A stretch of DNA of 64,000 nt from Acidobacteriota bacterium. Lineage in GTDB: Bacteria; Acidobacteriota; Thermoanaerobaculia; Multivoradales; JAHEKO01. How positions within the stretch are numbered: the first letter of the stretch is position 1; each line of letters starts with the position of its first letter. The notes below the pieces were generated by a model, which saw only the letters and a list, made by a program, of their open reading frames with translations, ran no database searches and had not been told where the DNA came from. The stretch covers positions 1 to 64,000 of the forward strand of contig JAOTWP010000006.1 in assembly GCA_029862975.1 (NCBI GenBank), read 5' to 3'. Below, piece after piece: positions 51,779-60,305 of this stretch. Made by a program: the position numbers and the translations under genes.

Positions 51779-53476
51779 CTAGCGGGCCATCAGGACCGTC
51801 AGGCGGTGGGGCTCGGTCGCGGACGGGTGATGCATGAGGAGGTCTTGCTTGCCGTCCCGGTCGAGGTCCACCAGCCAGCTGTTTCGCTCGTCGCCCGGCA
51901 CGGTGACCGCCAACGCTCGCGGCGCGGAGGCCAGCAGCTCCGGCCCGGGCACGCCGAGATAGACGTGCAGCTCCTCGCGGCTCTTCCCCACCAGCAGGTC
52001 CGACCGTCCGTCGCCGCTCACGTCGCCCACCAGCACCGCCGGGAAGAACCCGGCGTCCCGGCCGCCGCGCGGGTCGAAATCGGTCGTGATCCGGCGGCGG
52101 ACGGTGGCCCGGTCGGGGTAGAGGCCGTCTGCGCCGCGGTACAGCTCGAGATCCATCCCGAGGGAGCCGCCGAGCAGCGCGCGGATCATCCCGCCGATTC
52201 CCGTCCTGACCCTGCCGAACGCGAAGTCGACCTGGCCGTCGCCATCGAAGTCCTCGAACCACGCGGCCGAGTATCCCCATGGCTGCCCGCCCGGCGGCCG
52301 GATCGCCGTGCCGGCCTCCCGCGCGAACGAGGTCCCGCCGGGCGCCGGTGCGCCGAAGTGCACCTCGTACAGGCTGCGCTGTCGCAGCAGGCTCCGGCCC
52401 TCGAGCGAGAGCGTCACCAGGTCGGCTACGCGGTCGCCGTTCAGGTCGCGGAAGGAGTGCAGCACCGTCCGCCTGGAGCTCGCTCGGAGTCCGAGAATGA
52501 GCCGCATCGTGCCGGCGTCGCCGAGACCGAACAGGAGCGAGTAGGCCCCGTCGGAGTCGAACGCCACGCCGGTCGTGAAGGTCTCGGCCACCGGATCAAA
52601 CAGCCCGTCCGCGTCCTGGTAGTGAACGTCGAATTGATCCTCGTGCCAGAACACCAGGTCGCCACGGCCATCTCGGTCGTAGTCCACCTCGTGCATCCGG
52701 CCCAGGTACCAGGGGGCGGTCAGGGCGCTGATCCCCACCTCGCCGTAGCTGCGCCTGGCTCCGCGGGCGATCGCGTCGCGAAACGGCTCCGGAGGGCCGA
52801 GTCTCACCGGAGCGGCGAACCCGCCGTCGCGCTTCTGGACGAGCACGCGGAAGCCCTCGAGGTCCGGGAGGATCAGGTCGTCGCGGCCGTCGCCGTTCAC
52901 GTCCCGGGCCACGTCGAGGTGGGGGATCTCGCCCTCGTCGACCGGCCCCGCCGGCTCGCCGTCCCCGTAACGCAGCCCGGCGGGCGTCGGGTTGTAGCTC
53001 GTGGCGACTTCCACCAGCACGCGCTCCGTCGCCGAGTCCGGATCGAACCAGCTCAGCCGGCCAGGCTCGTGGGTGATCAGCCGCTCGCGTCCACCGATGC
53101 CGGCCACGTCCACGAAGGAGACGCCGGGGCGCAGCGCGGCGTCGACCTTCTCGGCCCACCCACCCTCGCCGAACGCGTAGATGCGCACCAGGCGCCCCTC
53201 ATCCTCGTCGACGCTCACCACGGCGACGTCCGCGACCGCGCCACCCAGAAAGAACCCGGTCAAGACGGTCTGGTACCGCTCGGCGCCGATGACGACCTCG
53301 AACCGCTCGAAGAGGTCGTCCGCGGGCGCCGCGACGTCAGCCGTGGCGGCTGCCGGCAGGAGGGCCCCCAGGGCAAGCGCGGCGCCAAGGCTGCGTCGCG
53401 CCCCGCCCCGGCCGCCGGGGCTCGAGCGGGGTTCGGCGGCAGGAGACGTCACTGCTCTCTTCTCGGGTGCGCTCAC
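51779..53476 (-). CDS. Secreted FG-GAP/VCBS-repeat protein
   Basis: DVNGDGRDDLILPDLEGF, DYDRDGRGDLVFWHED, DLNGDRVADLVTLSLEG, DFDGDGQVDFAFGRV, DVSGDGRSDLLVGK, DLDRDGKQDLLMHHP; signal peptide. GTG start. Confidence 0.88.
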   Translation of the reverse strand: MSAPEKRAVTSPAAEPRSSPGGRGGARRSLGAALALGALLPAAATADVAAPADDLFERFEVVIGAERYQTVLTGFFLGGAVADVAVVSVDEDEGRLVRIYAFGEGGWAEKVDAALRPGVSFVDVAGIGGRERLITHEPGRLSWFDPDSATERVLVEVATSYNPTPAGLRYGDGEPAGPVDEGEIPHLDVARDVNGDGRDDLILPDLEGFRVLVQKRDGGFAAPVRLGPPEPFRDAIARGARRSYGEVGISALTAPWYLGRMHEVDYDRDGRGDLVFWHEDQFDVHYQDADGLFDPVAETFTTGVAFDSDGAYSLLFGLGDAGTMRLILGLRASSRRTVLHSFRDLNGDRVADLVTLSLEGRSLLRQRSLYEVHFGAPAPGGTSFAREAGTAIRPPGGQPWGYSAAWFEDFDGDGQVDFAFGRVRTGIGGMIRALLGGSLGMDLELYRGADGLYPDRATVRRRITTDFDPRGGRDAGFFPAVLVGDVSGDGRSDLLVGKSREELHVYLGVPGPELLASAPRALAVTVPGDERNSWLVDLDRDGKQDLLMHHPSATEPHRLTVLMAR

Positions 53477-53548
53477 ATGTTCCTCCTCGGGGTCGGGACG
53501 GGAGCCGGTCGCGGCGACGGCTCCGACGACTCTGGAGCGATGGGCATG

Positions 53549-53564
53549 AGCAACGGACGTGCCA
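53549..53564 (-). promoter_or_regulatory. Sigma-54 (-24/-12) promoter for the FG-GAP gene
   Basis: Minus strand TGGCAC-GTCCG-TTGCT, preceded by C; matches consensus YTGGCACGrNNNTTGCW except at the degenerate R position; about 73 bp upstream of GTG start at 53476. Confidence 0.75.
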
Positions 53565-53626
53565 GCCGCCGGGACGGCGGATCCGGCCGGGTCTGGCTTC
53601 GCTCGACGGCCCGAATGGGAACCTGC

Positions 53627-53665
53627 TGTACATCTCATGCACACCATACGTGCTCGCGATGTACA
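53627..53665. promoter_or_regulatory. 39-bp imperfect inverted repeat, candidate enhancer/operator for the sigma-54 activator
   Basis: TGTACATCTCATGCAC-ACCATAC-GTGCTCGCGATGTACA; 13 of 16 arm positions complementary; begins 63 bp upstream of the -24 element. Confidence 0.65.
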
Positions 53666-55305
53666 CTCGGCGAATGTCGTTGCCGGGTCACCGCGACCTC
53701 CTCGAAGCGACCGCCGAGCTGACCTACTGCAACCCGTTCCTTCGCGAGCGCGTCGCTCTCGAGCGCCGCGCCCTGGGGCGGGCGTTCGAGCACCACGGCG
53801 AGGTCTGGCACCCCGACGAGCTGACCGCGCCCAACCCCAACGTCGTCCGCATCCAGGAGCGCCTCGAGACGGCGGTGCCGGCGTGGAGGAGCGAGCTGCT
53901 GGAGCACGGCGCGCCTTCGCGAGAGGAGCTGCGGCTCTATCGCGACGTCGTCTACTACACGATCTACAACCGCTGGCAGGCGGATCTCCTCGCGCTGGTG
54001 CTGCGCCCGGAAGGCCCGCGGAGGGTCGCGCTGTGGACGGATTTCGAGGCCGGGCACGCGTTCCTCCTGCCCCCGGAGCTCCAGCTCGAGGGCCAGGCGC
54101 CGGCCGATCTCGTCTTCGCCTGGTTCTTCCAGCTCCGGCGCGCCTTCCACCACGTCTTCCACAGCCTCCACGGCTCGTCGCGCCCCGTCGCGGAGCTCCG
54201 GGCCCAGGTCTGGCAGTCGATCTTCTCTCACGACATGCGGCGCTTCCGCCGTGGTCTCTATTCGCGCATCGGCGATTTCACGACCCTGATCACCGGCCCT
54301 TCGGGGACCGGCAAGGAGCTCGTGGCGCGCGCCATCGGCATGTCCCGCTTCATTCCCTTCGACCCTCGCCGGGCGGCGTTCGTCGAGGACTTCCGCTCCT
54401 CCTTCATCGCCCTCAACCTCGCCGCGCTGTCGCCGACGCTCGTGGAGTCGGAGCTCTTCGGGCATCGCAAGGGCTCGTTCACCGGAGCCATCGAGGACCG
54501 CAAGGGGTGGCTGGAGACCTGCTCGCCGCTGGGATCGGTGTTCCTCGACGAGATCGGCGAGATCTCGCTGGACCTTCAGGTCAAGCTCCTGCGGGTCCTG
54601 CAGACCCGCGCGTTCCAGCGGATCGGAGACACCACCGACCGCCGCTTCGAGGGCAAGCTGATCGCGTCGACCCATCGCGACCCCGAGGAGGAGATGCGGG
54701 CGGGACGAATGCGACCCGACTTCTACTACCGGATCTGCTCCGATCTGGTCGCCACACCTTCGCTGCGCCGACAGCTCGCCGCTGCGCCCGAAGACCTCGC
54801 GAGCCTCGTCCAGCTCATCGTCACCGGCCTCGTCGGCGACCGGGACGTGGCCAGCGTGACCGCCGAGATCCTGGACTGGATCGAGTCCCGGCTCGGCGTC
54901 GACTACGCCTGGCCCGGGAACTTCCGCGAGCTCGAGCAGTGCGTGCGCAACCTGCTGATTCGCGGCAGCTACGAGCCGGCGGCGAGCCCGGCGCCCGCCG
55001 CGTCCACGATGAGGGCGGATCTGGCCTCCGAGGTCGCCGCCATGAAGCTCGATGCCGAAGCCCTTCTCCGGCGCTACACCACCCTGGTGTACTTCCACGC
55101 CGGCAGCTTCGTCGGCGCGGCACGGCGGCTCGGTTTCGATCGCCGCACCGTCAAGGCGAGGATCGACCCGGAGTATCTCGCCCGGCTGCGCGCCGCCTCG
55201 GAAGCCCCATCCGCGCCGCCAGACGGAACCGCCAGACGGAACCGCCAGACGGAACCGCCCGGGCCCCGGCCGGCGGAAGAGGGTGGCGGCGGGCTTGCTG
55301 GTTGA
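53659..55305 (+). CDS. Sigma-54-dependent transcriptional activator (AAA+ with Fis-like HTH, non-receiver N-terminal domain); alternative start 53674
   Basis: FTTLITGPSGTGKELVARAIG (Walker A), ESELFGHRKGSFTGAIEDRKGWLE (GAFTGA loop variant GSFTGA), GSVFLDEIGEISLDLQVKLLRVLQ (Walker B), WPGNFRELEQCVRNLLI, C-terminal SFVGAARRLGFDRRTVKARI. Confidence 0.92.
   Translation: MYTRRMSLPGHRDLLEATAELTYCNPFLRERVALERRALGRAFEHHGEVWHPDELTAPNPNVVRIQERLETAVPAWRSELLEHGAPSREELRLYRDVVYYTIYNRWQADLLALVLRPEGPRRVALWTDFEAGHAFLLPPELQLEGQAPADLVFAWFFQLRRAFHHVFHSLHGSSRPVAELRAQVWQSIFSHDMRRFRRGLYSRIGDFTTLITGPSGTGKELVARAIGMSRFIPFDPRRAAFVEDFRSSFIALNLAALSPTLVESELFGHRKGSFTGAIEDRKGWLETCSPLGSVFLDEIGEISLDLQVKLLRVLQTRAFQRIGDTTDRRFEGKLIASTHRDPEEEMRAGRMRPDFYYRICSDLVATPSLRRQLAAAPEDLASLVQLIVTGLVGDRDVASVTAEILDWIESRLGVDYAWPGNFRELEQCVRNLLIRGSYEPAASPAPAASTMRADLASEVAAMKLDAEALLRRYTTLVYFHAGSFVGAARRLGFDRRTVKARIDPEYLARLRAASEAPSAPPDGTARRNRQTEPPGPRPAEEGGGGLAG
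55216..55254 (+). repeat. Three tandem copies of 13-bp CCGCCAGACGGAA within the 3' end of the sigma-54 activator gene
   Basis: CCGCCAGACGGAA x3 at 55216-55228, 55229-55241, 55242-55254. Confidence 0.85.
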
Positions 55306-55323
55306 AGCGGGTCGGACTAGACT
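55295..55323 (+). promoter_or_regulatory. Candidate sigma-70-type promoter of Phd/PIN operon
   Basis: TTGCTG - 17 nt - TAGACT, 7 nt before ATG at 55331. Confidence 0.45.
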
Positions 55324-55330
55324 TGGCTCA

Positions 55331-55579
55331 ATGTCGACTCCATCTCAAGTCAACGTGCACGACGCCAAGACCCATCTGTCGCGACTGCTCGACCGGGCAG
55401 CCGCCGGTGAGGAGATCGTGATCGCGCGATACGGCCGGCCGGTCGCCCGCCTGGTGCCCCTGGCGCCGGCGGCGGAGCCGCGCCGCCTGGGACTGTACGC
55501 GGGGCAGATCCGGCTCCGAAAGGACTTCGAGCGACTCCCCGCAGAGCTGCTCGCCGCCTTCGAAGGTGGTGACGTCTGA
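55331..55579 (+). CDS. Phd/YefM-family antitoxin
   Basis: MSTPSQVNVHDAKTHLSRLLDRAAAGEEIVIARYGRPVARLVPLAPAAEPRRLGLYAGQIRLRKDFERLPAELLAAFEG. Confidence 0.93.
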   Translation: MSTPSQVNVHDAKTHLSRLLDRAAAGEEIVIARYGRPVARLVPLAPAAEPRRLGLYAGQIRLRKDFERLPAELLAAFEGGDV

Positions 55580-55962
55580 GACTCCTGCTGGACACCCACG
55601 TCCTCCTCTGGGCCCTCGGGGATCCGGATCGACTGCGGCCGGAGGTCGCCGCGGCCCTGGTCGACCCGCGCAACGAAGTGATGGCGAGCGCGGTCAGCGC
55701 GATGGAGATCGCCATCAAGCAGTCCCTCGGCAAGATCGAGCTTCCCGGGCCCGCGGAGACCTGGCTCGAGCCCGCCGTTCGCGAAGCCGGCTTCGATCTT
55801 CGTCCCCTCGAGTTCGCAGATGCTCTGCGGCTCCGAGCTCTGCCCTGGCATCACCGAGATCCCTTCGATCGCCTGCTCGTGGCCCAGGCGATGGACGGAC
55901 TGACCCTGTGCACGCAGGACGAGCAGCTAGCGGCCTACGACTGCGCCGTCCTGGGAATCTGA
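55576..55962 (+). CDS. PIN-domain toxin (VapC-like), apparent CTG start overlapping antitoxin stop
   Basis: LRLLLDTHVLLWALGDPDRLRPEVAAALVDPRNEVMASAVSAMEIAIKQSLGKIELPG...LPWHHRDPFDRLLVAQAMDGLTLCTQDEQLAAY; catalytic LLLDTH lies upstream of the ORF-track start at 55678. Confidence 0.88.
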   Translation: MRLLLDTHVLLWALGDPDRLRPEVAAALVDPRNEVMASAVSAMEIAIKQSLGKIELPGPAETWLEPAVREAGFDLRPLEFADALRLRALPWHHRDPFDRLLVAQAMDGLTLCTQDEQLAAYDCAVLGI

Positions 55963-56091
55963 GCTCGGCACCCCGCCGCCGCGAGACGCGGCTGAGGGCG
56001 CGGCTGGGGCGGCGGCCAGGTCGGGAGCTCCCTTGACGGATGTACCAGCGTAGCGTTTCGGCGCCGCCGGCAACCTATCCTATGAGCGCAG

Positions 56092-56613
56092 ATGAGTCCC
56101 TCGAGACGCCAGGAGAGCTTTCTCGATGAGGTCCGGCCCCATCAGGGGATGCTGCGCCGCATCGCCGCGGCCTACGCCGACAGCTTCGAGGACCGACGAG
56201 ATCTCCTGCAGGAGATGCTTCTCCAACTGTGGCGGTCCTACCCCGGCTATCGCGGCGACGCGAAGTTCTCCACCTGGATGTACCGCGTCGCCCTCAACAC
56301 CGCTCTGCTGGGGTGGCGTCGCCGCTCACGGCGGCCGGAAGGCCGGCTGAGCGCCGACGATCGCGTCCTCGACAATCTGCCCGGAATCGACCCGGACGAC
56401 GAGGCGGTCCGCGCGCTGTACACGGCGATTCGGGCCCTGCCCGGCGTCGATCGGGCGATCGTCGCGCTGTGGCTCGAAGGTCACTCCTACCGGGAGATTG
56501 CCGCCATCACCGGACTACGCCGCTCGAACGTCAGCGTGCGGCTGGTCCGCCTCAAGGAGAAGCTGCGCGCTTCGGTCGAAGGCGAACCGGAGCCGCGAGC
56601 GGCGCAACAATGA
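56092..56613 (+). CDS. ECF-type RNA polymerase sigma factor
   Basis: SFEDRRDLLQEMLLQLWRSYPGYRGDAKFSTWMYRVALNTALLGWRRRSR...LPGVDRAIVALWLEGHSYREIAAITGLRRSNVSVRLVRLKEKL. Confidence 0.92.
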   Translation: MSPSRRQESFLDEVRPHQGMLRRIAAAYADSFEDRRDLLQEMLLQLWRSYPGYRGDAKFSTWMYRVALNTALLGWRRRSRRPEGRLSADDRVLDNLPGIDPDDEAVRALYTAIRALPGVDRAIVALWLEGHSYREIAAITGLRRSNVSVRLVRLKEKLRASVEGEPEPRAAQQ

Positions 56614-57311
56614 AAAACGACAGCCTTCAATCACTGTGGAAGAAGCACGGGGAGGGTACACCCATGAGTCATGCGGAGCTCGATCGAATCGTCCGTCGGG
56701 GCATGAAAGGGAGCGTTTCGGGCTGGAGGTTCTACGTCGCCACGAATCTGCTGGCCCTGCTCGCCGCCATCGTCCTCGGCCTCGTCAACGTCGCCATGTA
56801 CCGTGGCAACCCTCCGATGCTCGCCGCGGAGCTGGGCGCCACCCTGGCGGCCGGCGTTCTGCTCGTCTTCGGAGTCCACGTCTTCCGGGAGCTCCAGCGC
56901 ATCGCGAGGGTCGACGAGCCCCTCATGGACGCCCTCCGCCGGCGCCTGGCGTTCGTGCGCAGCAAGTACGAGCTCTGGCTGTGGGCCGCAGCGCTCACCT
57001 GCCTGCTCCTGGTCTTCACCCTCACGACGTTCATCGACAATCAGAACGGCGTCTACCGGATCAACCAGCCGTTGGTCTTCTGGGGAACGCTGGCCGCGAT
57101 GCTCCTCTTCATCTACGGTACGGGCAAGCTCGCCTCCTACGCGCCGGTGAGGGAGATGCGCGACGCGCTCGAAGATCTCCAGGAGGGCACCACGGAGCGG
57201 ATTCGAGCGACGCCCGCGAGACGCCGGGTGGTGTTCTGGCTGACGGTCGCCGCCGTCCTGCTCCTGACGGCGACGGCGATCCTCGGGATGCTGACGGCCC
57301 TGGGGCTGTAG
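56610..57311 (+). CDS. Membrane protein, probable partner (anti-sigma-like) of the ECF factor
   Basis: MKNDSLQSLWKKHGEGTPMSHAELDRIVRRGMKGSVSGWRFYVATNLLALLAAIVLGLV...; four hydrophobic segments; ATGA overlap with sigma gene. Confidence 0.7.
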   Translation: MKNDSLQSLWKKHGEGTPMSHAELDRIVRRGMKGSVSGWRFYVATNLLALLAAIVLGLVNVAMYRGNPPMLAAELGATLAAGVLLVFGVHVFRELQRIARVDEPLMDALRRRLAFVRSKYELWLWAAALTCLLLVFTLTTFIDNQNGVYRINQPLVFWGTLAAMLLFIYGTGKLASYAPVREMRDALEDLQEGTTERIRATPARRRVVFWLTVAAVLLLTATAILGMLTALGL

Positions 57312-57479
57312 AGCCTCCGCTCTCTCGCCCCGGCTCTCGGCCGCCGAATCCCGCCGCGGACGAAGGCCGCCGGACAGGCTATGCAAGGACCGAAAAAGGG
57401 CGTAGCGTCCCTCCCTGTTTTCTCCGCGGCCGGCGGATGGTCTGCCGGCACGCCTCCGGTGAAGACCGGAAAAGAGGAG

Positions 57480-60164
57480 ATGCACTTGTATCGACCGAGG
57501 TTTTCGAGTGGGGTTGTTTTCCTGGCTTCGTGCTGCGTCGCTGCGGCCGCGTCCGGTGCTCCCAGCCCGGGCCTGGGGGCCGCCGACGTCGCCTACCGAT
57601 ACGTGGCGGCGAACCAGCAGAGGCTGGGTCTCGATGGCTCCGACGTCGGCGAGATGGTCGTGTCCAGCCAGGTCGCCAGCGAGCACAACGGCGTGACCCA
57701 CGTCTACCTGCAGCAGCGCTATCGCGGGATCGACGTGTACAACGGAATCCTCAACGTCAACGTCCTCGCGGGCGAGGAGGTCCTCGGCGCGGGCAACCGC
57801 TTCGTCAGCCGCATCGCGGCAGCGGCCGGCCGGCAGAATGCTCGCCGGACGGCCCTCGAAGCGACGCTCGTGGCGGCCGGCCACCTCGAGCTCGCCGCCC
57901 GGCAGCCGTTCACGGTCCTCGACACCCTGGGCGGGGCGTCGCGCCGGACGACGATCTCCGACGGCGGCGTCGCCGCTCGGCCGATCGACGCGCGGCTGGT
58001 GTGGTACCCGGTCGACGGCGCCGTGCGCCTCGCGTGGAGCCTCGAGATCGAGGAGGCGGCGAGCCCGCACTGGTGGATCGCCTTCGTCGACGCGACGACC
58101 GGCGCGTTTCTGGGCGCGGAGGACCTGACGATCCAGGAGTCCGCCGCCGCCATCGCCGGCGCGATCGAGCGGGCTCCGGCGCGGCGGGTGGCGACTCCCG
58201 CGGCTCCGCCCGCCCCGCTGGCGGACGGCGCCAGCTACAACGTGTTTCCGCTGCCGCTGGAAAACCCCAACGACGGCGGCCGCCAGCTGGTGACCGACCC
58301 GGCGGAGCTCACGGCCTCGCCCTTCGGCTGGCATGACACCGACGGCGTCGATGGCGCCGAGTTCACGAGGACCCGCGGCAACAACGTGCACGCCTACGTC
58401 GACGCCGAGCTCCCCAACAACGTACCGGATCCGGACAGCGATCCCGACGGCGGGCCCGGGCTGGTCTTCGATTTCCCGCTCGACCTGACCCAGGATCCCG
58501 CGACCTACCGTCCGGCGGCGGTGACGAACCTCTTCTACTGGAACAACGTCATGCACGACGTGTCCTACGCCTACGGCTTCACCGAGGCGGCGGGCAACTT
58601 CCAGGAGAACAACTACGGCAACGGCGGCCTCGGCGGCGACTACGTGCGCGCCGAGGCGCAGGATCGCAGCGGCACGGACAACGCCAACTTCGCCACCCCC
58701 CCGGACGGGAACCGGCCGCGGATGCAGATGTACCGCTGGCTCAGCCCCTTCGCCCAGCTGGTGACCGTCAACTCGCCGCCGGCGATCGCCGGCGTCTACG
58801 TCGCCAACCCCTCCAACAACGGAGGCACGGCCAACGGTCTGACCGCCGATCTCGCCCTCGTGGACGACGGCGTCGCCCCCACGGACGACGCCTGCGAGCC
58901 CGTCGCGAACGATCTGACGGGCAAGATCGCGCTGATCCGGTGGAGCGGGGGGCTGTGCAACTCGAGCGCCTTCGTCGCCAACGCCGCCAACGCCGGGGCC
59001 GTCGCGGCGATCATCATCGACGTCACCGACATCCCGTACACGAACTTCGGGGGTAGCGGCCTGATTCCGTCGGTCGCGGTGGGGCAGACCCACGGCAACC
59101 TCTTCGCGAGCACGCTCGCCGGCGACACGGTCAACGCCACGATCGACGACAACCCCGATTCCGTCGACCGCGACAGCGACCTCGACGCCGGCGTCATCGC
59201 CCACGAGTACGGGCACGGCATCTCCATCCGGCTCACGGGCGGCCCCCTGGTCGTGAACTGCCTCAACAACGCCGAGCAGATGGGCGAGGGGTGGAGCGAC
59301 TGGTTCGCCCTGACCTTGACCGCCGATCCGTCGGACACCGGCTCGATGCCGCGCGGGATCGGGACCTACGTGATCTTCCAGGACCCCGACGGCAAAGGCA
59401 TTCGCAACACGCCGTACAGCACGGACACGAGCATCAATCCGTCGACCTACGCGTGGGTGGCCGATTCCCTGAACGTCAGCCAACCGCACGGCATCGGCTA
59501 CGTCTGGAACACGATGCTCTGGGAGGTCTACTGGAACCTGATCGACCGCCACGGCTTCAACCCCGACGTCTACGCCGACTGGTCGACGGGCGGCAACAAC
59601 CTGGCGATGCAGCTGGTGATGGACGGCTTCAAGCTGCAGGTGTGCCGGCCGGGCTTCGTCGACGGGCGCGACGCCATCCTCCTCGCCGACCTCGTCCTGA
59701 CGGGTGGGGTCAACGAGTGCGAGATCTGGCGAGGCTTCGCCAAGCGCGGCCTCGGCGCGAGCGCCGACCAGGGGCTGTCGACCAGCCGGTTCGACGGCGT
59801 GGAGGCCTTCGACCTGCCGGCCGCTTGCATGGCGGCCGACTTCGGCGGCTTCCAGGCGCCGGTCAGCGATCCGCCGGCGGTCAACCACGTCAACGCGGGC
59901 TCGACCATCCCGGTCAAGTTCCTGTTGAGCGGCGTCGAGGGGCTGCCGCCGGTCGACAACCAGCAGGTCGACTGCGAGACGCTCGAGCCGACCGGTGAGG
60001 TGCCCCAGGCTCCGGCGACGCCCGGCAACACGGGCTTGAAGCGCAAGGGAGACTCCTTCCACCTCAACTGGCAGACCGATCCCAGCTGGTTCGGCACCTG
60101 TCGCAAGCTCACGGTGCGGATTCCCGCGCCGAGCGACGGCGTCGCGTACTTCAGCTTCTTCTAG
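57480..60164 (+). CDS. M36 (fungalysin) family metallopeptidase with PA insert and C-terminal PxKF-like domain
   Basis: Signal peptide; DAGVIAHEYGHGISIRLTGGP...NNAEQMGEGWSDWFALTL; NLFYWNNVMHDVSYAYGFTEAAGNFQENNYG; C-terminal VNHVNAGSTIPVKFLLSG. Confidence 0.92.
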   Translation: MHLYRPRFSSGVVFLASCCVAAAASGAPSPGLGAADVAYRYVAANQQRLGLDGSDVGEMVVSSQVASEHNGVTHVYLQQRYRGIDVYNGILNVNVLAGEEVLGAGNRFVSRIAAAAGRQNARRTALEATLVAAGHLELAARQPFTVLDTLGGASRRTTISDGGVAARPIDARLVWYPVDGAVRLAWSLEIEEAASPHWWIAFVDATTGAFLGAEDLTIQESAAAIAGAIERAPARRVATPAAPPAPLADGASYNVFPLPLENPNDGGRQLVTDPAELTASPFGWHDTDGVDGAEFTRTRGNNVHAYVDAELPNNVPDPDSDPDGGPGLVFDFPLDLTQDPATYRPAAVTNLFYWNNVMHDVSYAYGFTEAAGNFQENNYGNGGLGGDYVRAEAQDRSGTDNANFATPPDGNRPRMQMYRWLSPFAQLVTVNSPPAIAGVYVANPSNNGGTANGLTADLALVDDGVAPTDDACEPVANDLTGKIALIRWSGGLCNSSAFVANAANAGAVAAIIIDVTDIPYTNFGGSGLIPSVAVGQTHGNLFASTLAGDTVNATIDDNPDSVDRDSDLDAGVIAHEYGHGISIRLTGGPLVVNCLNNAEQMGEGWSDWFALTLTADPSDTGSMPRGIGTYVIFQDPDGKGIRNTPYSTDTSINPSTYAWVADSLNVSQPHGIGYVWNTMLWEVYWNLIDRHGFNPDVYADWSTGGNNLAMQLVMDGFKLQVCRPGFVDGRDAILLADLVLTGGVNECEIWRGFAKRGLGASADQGLSTSRFDGVEAFDLPAACMAADFGGFQAPVSDPPAVNHVNAGSTIPVKFLLSGVEGLPPVDNQQVDCETLEPTGEVPQAPATPGNTGLKRKGDSFHLNWQTDPSWFGTCRKLTVRIPAPSDGVAYFSFF

Positions 60165-60175
60165 GCAGCTCATCT

Positions 60176-60212
60176 CCCCCCGGGGGCGCCGTGACCGCGG
60201 CGCCCCCGGGGG
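60176..60212 (+). terminator. Strong GC hairpin downstream of M36 gene, no T-tract
   Basis: CCCCCCGGGGGCGCC-GTGACCGC-GGCGCCCCCGGGGG. Confidence 0.5.
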
Positions 60213-60305
60213 ATTGCGGCCTGCGCCGCCGGCCGCGGTCTCGCCCCGGGGACGAGGCCGCGGCTGTTACCATGGGCTCCTACCGATCGCAGGAGGAATC
60301 GACTC

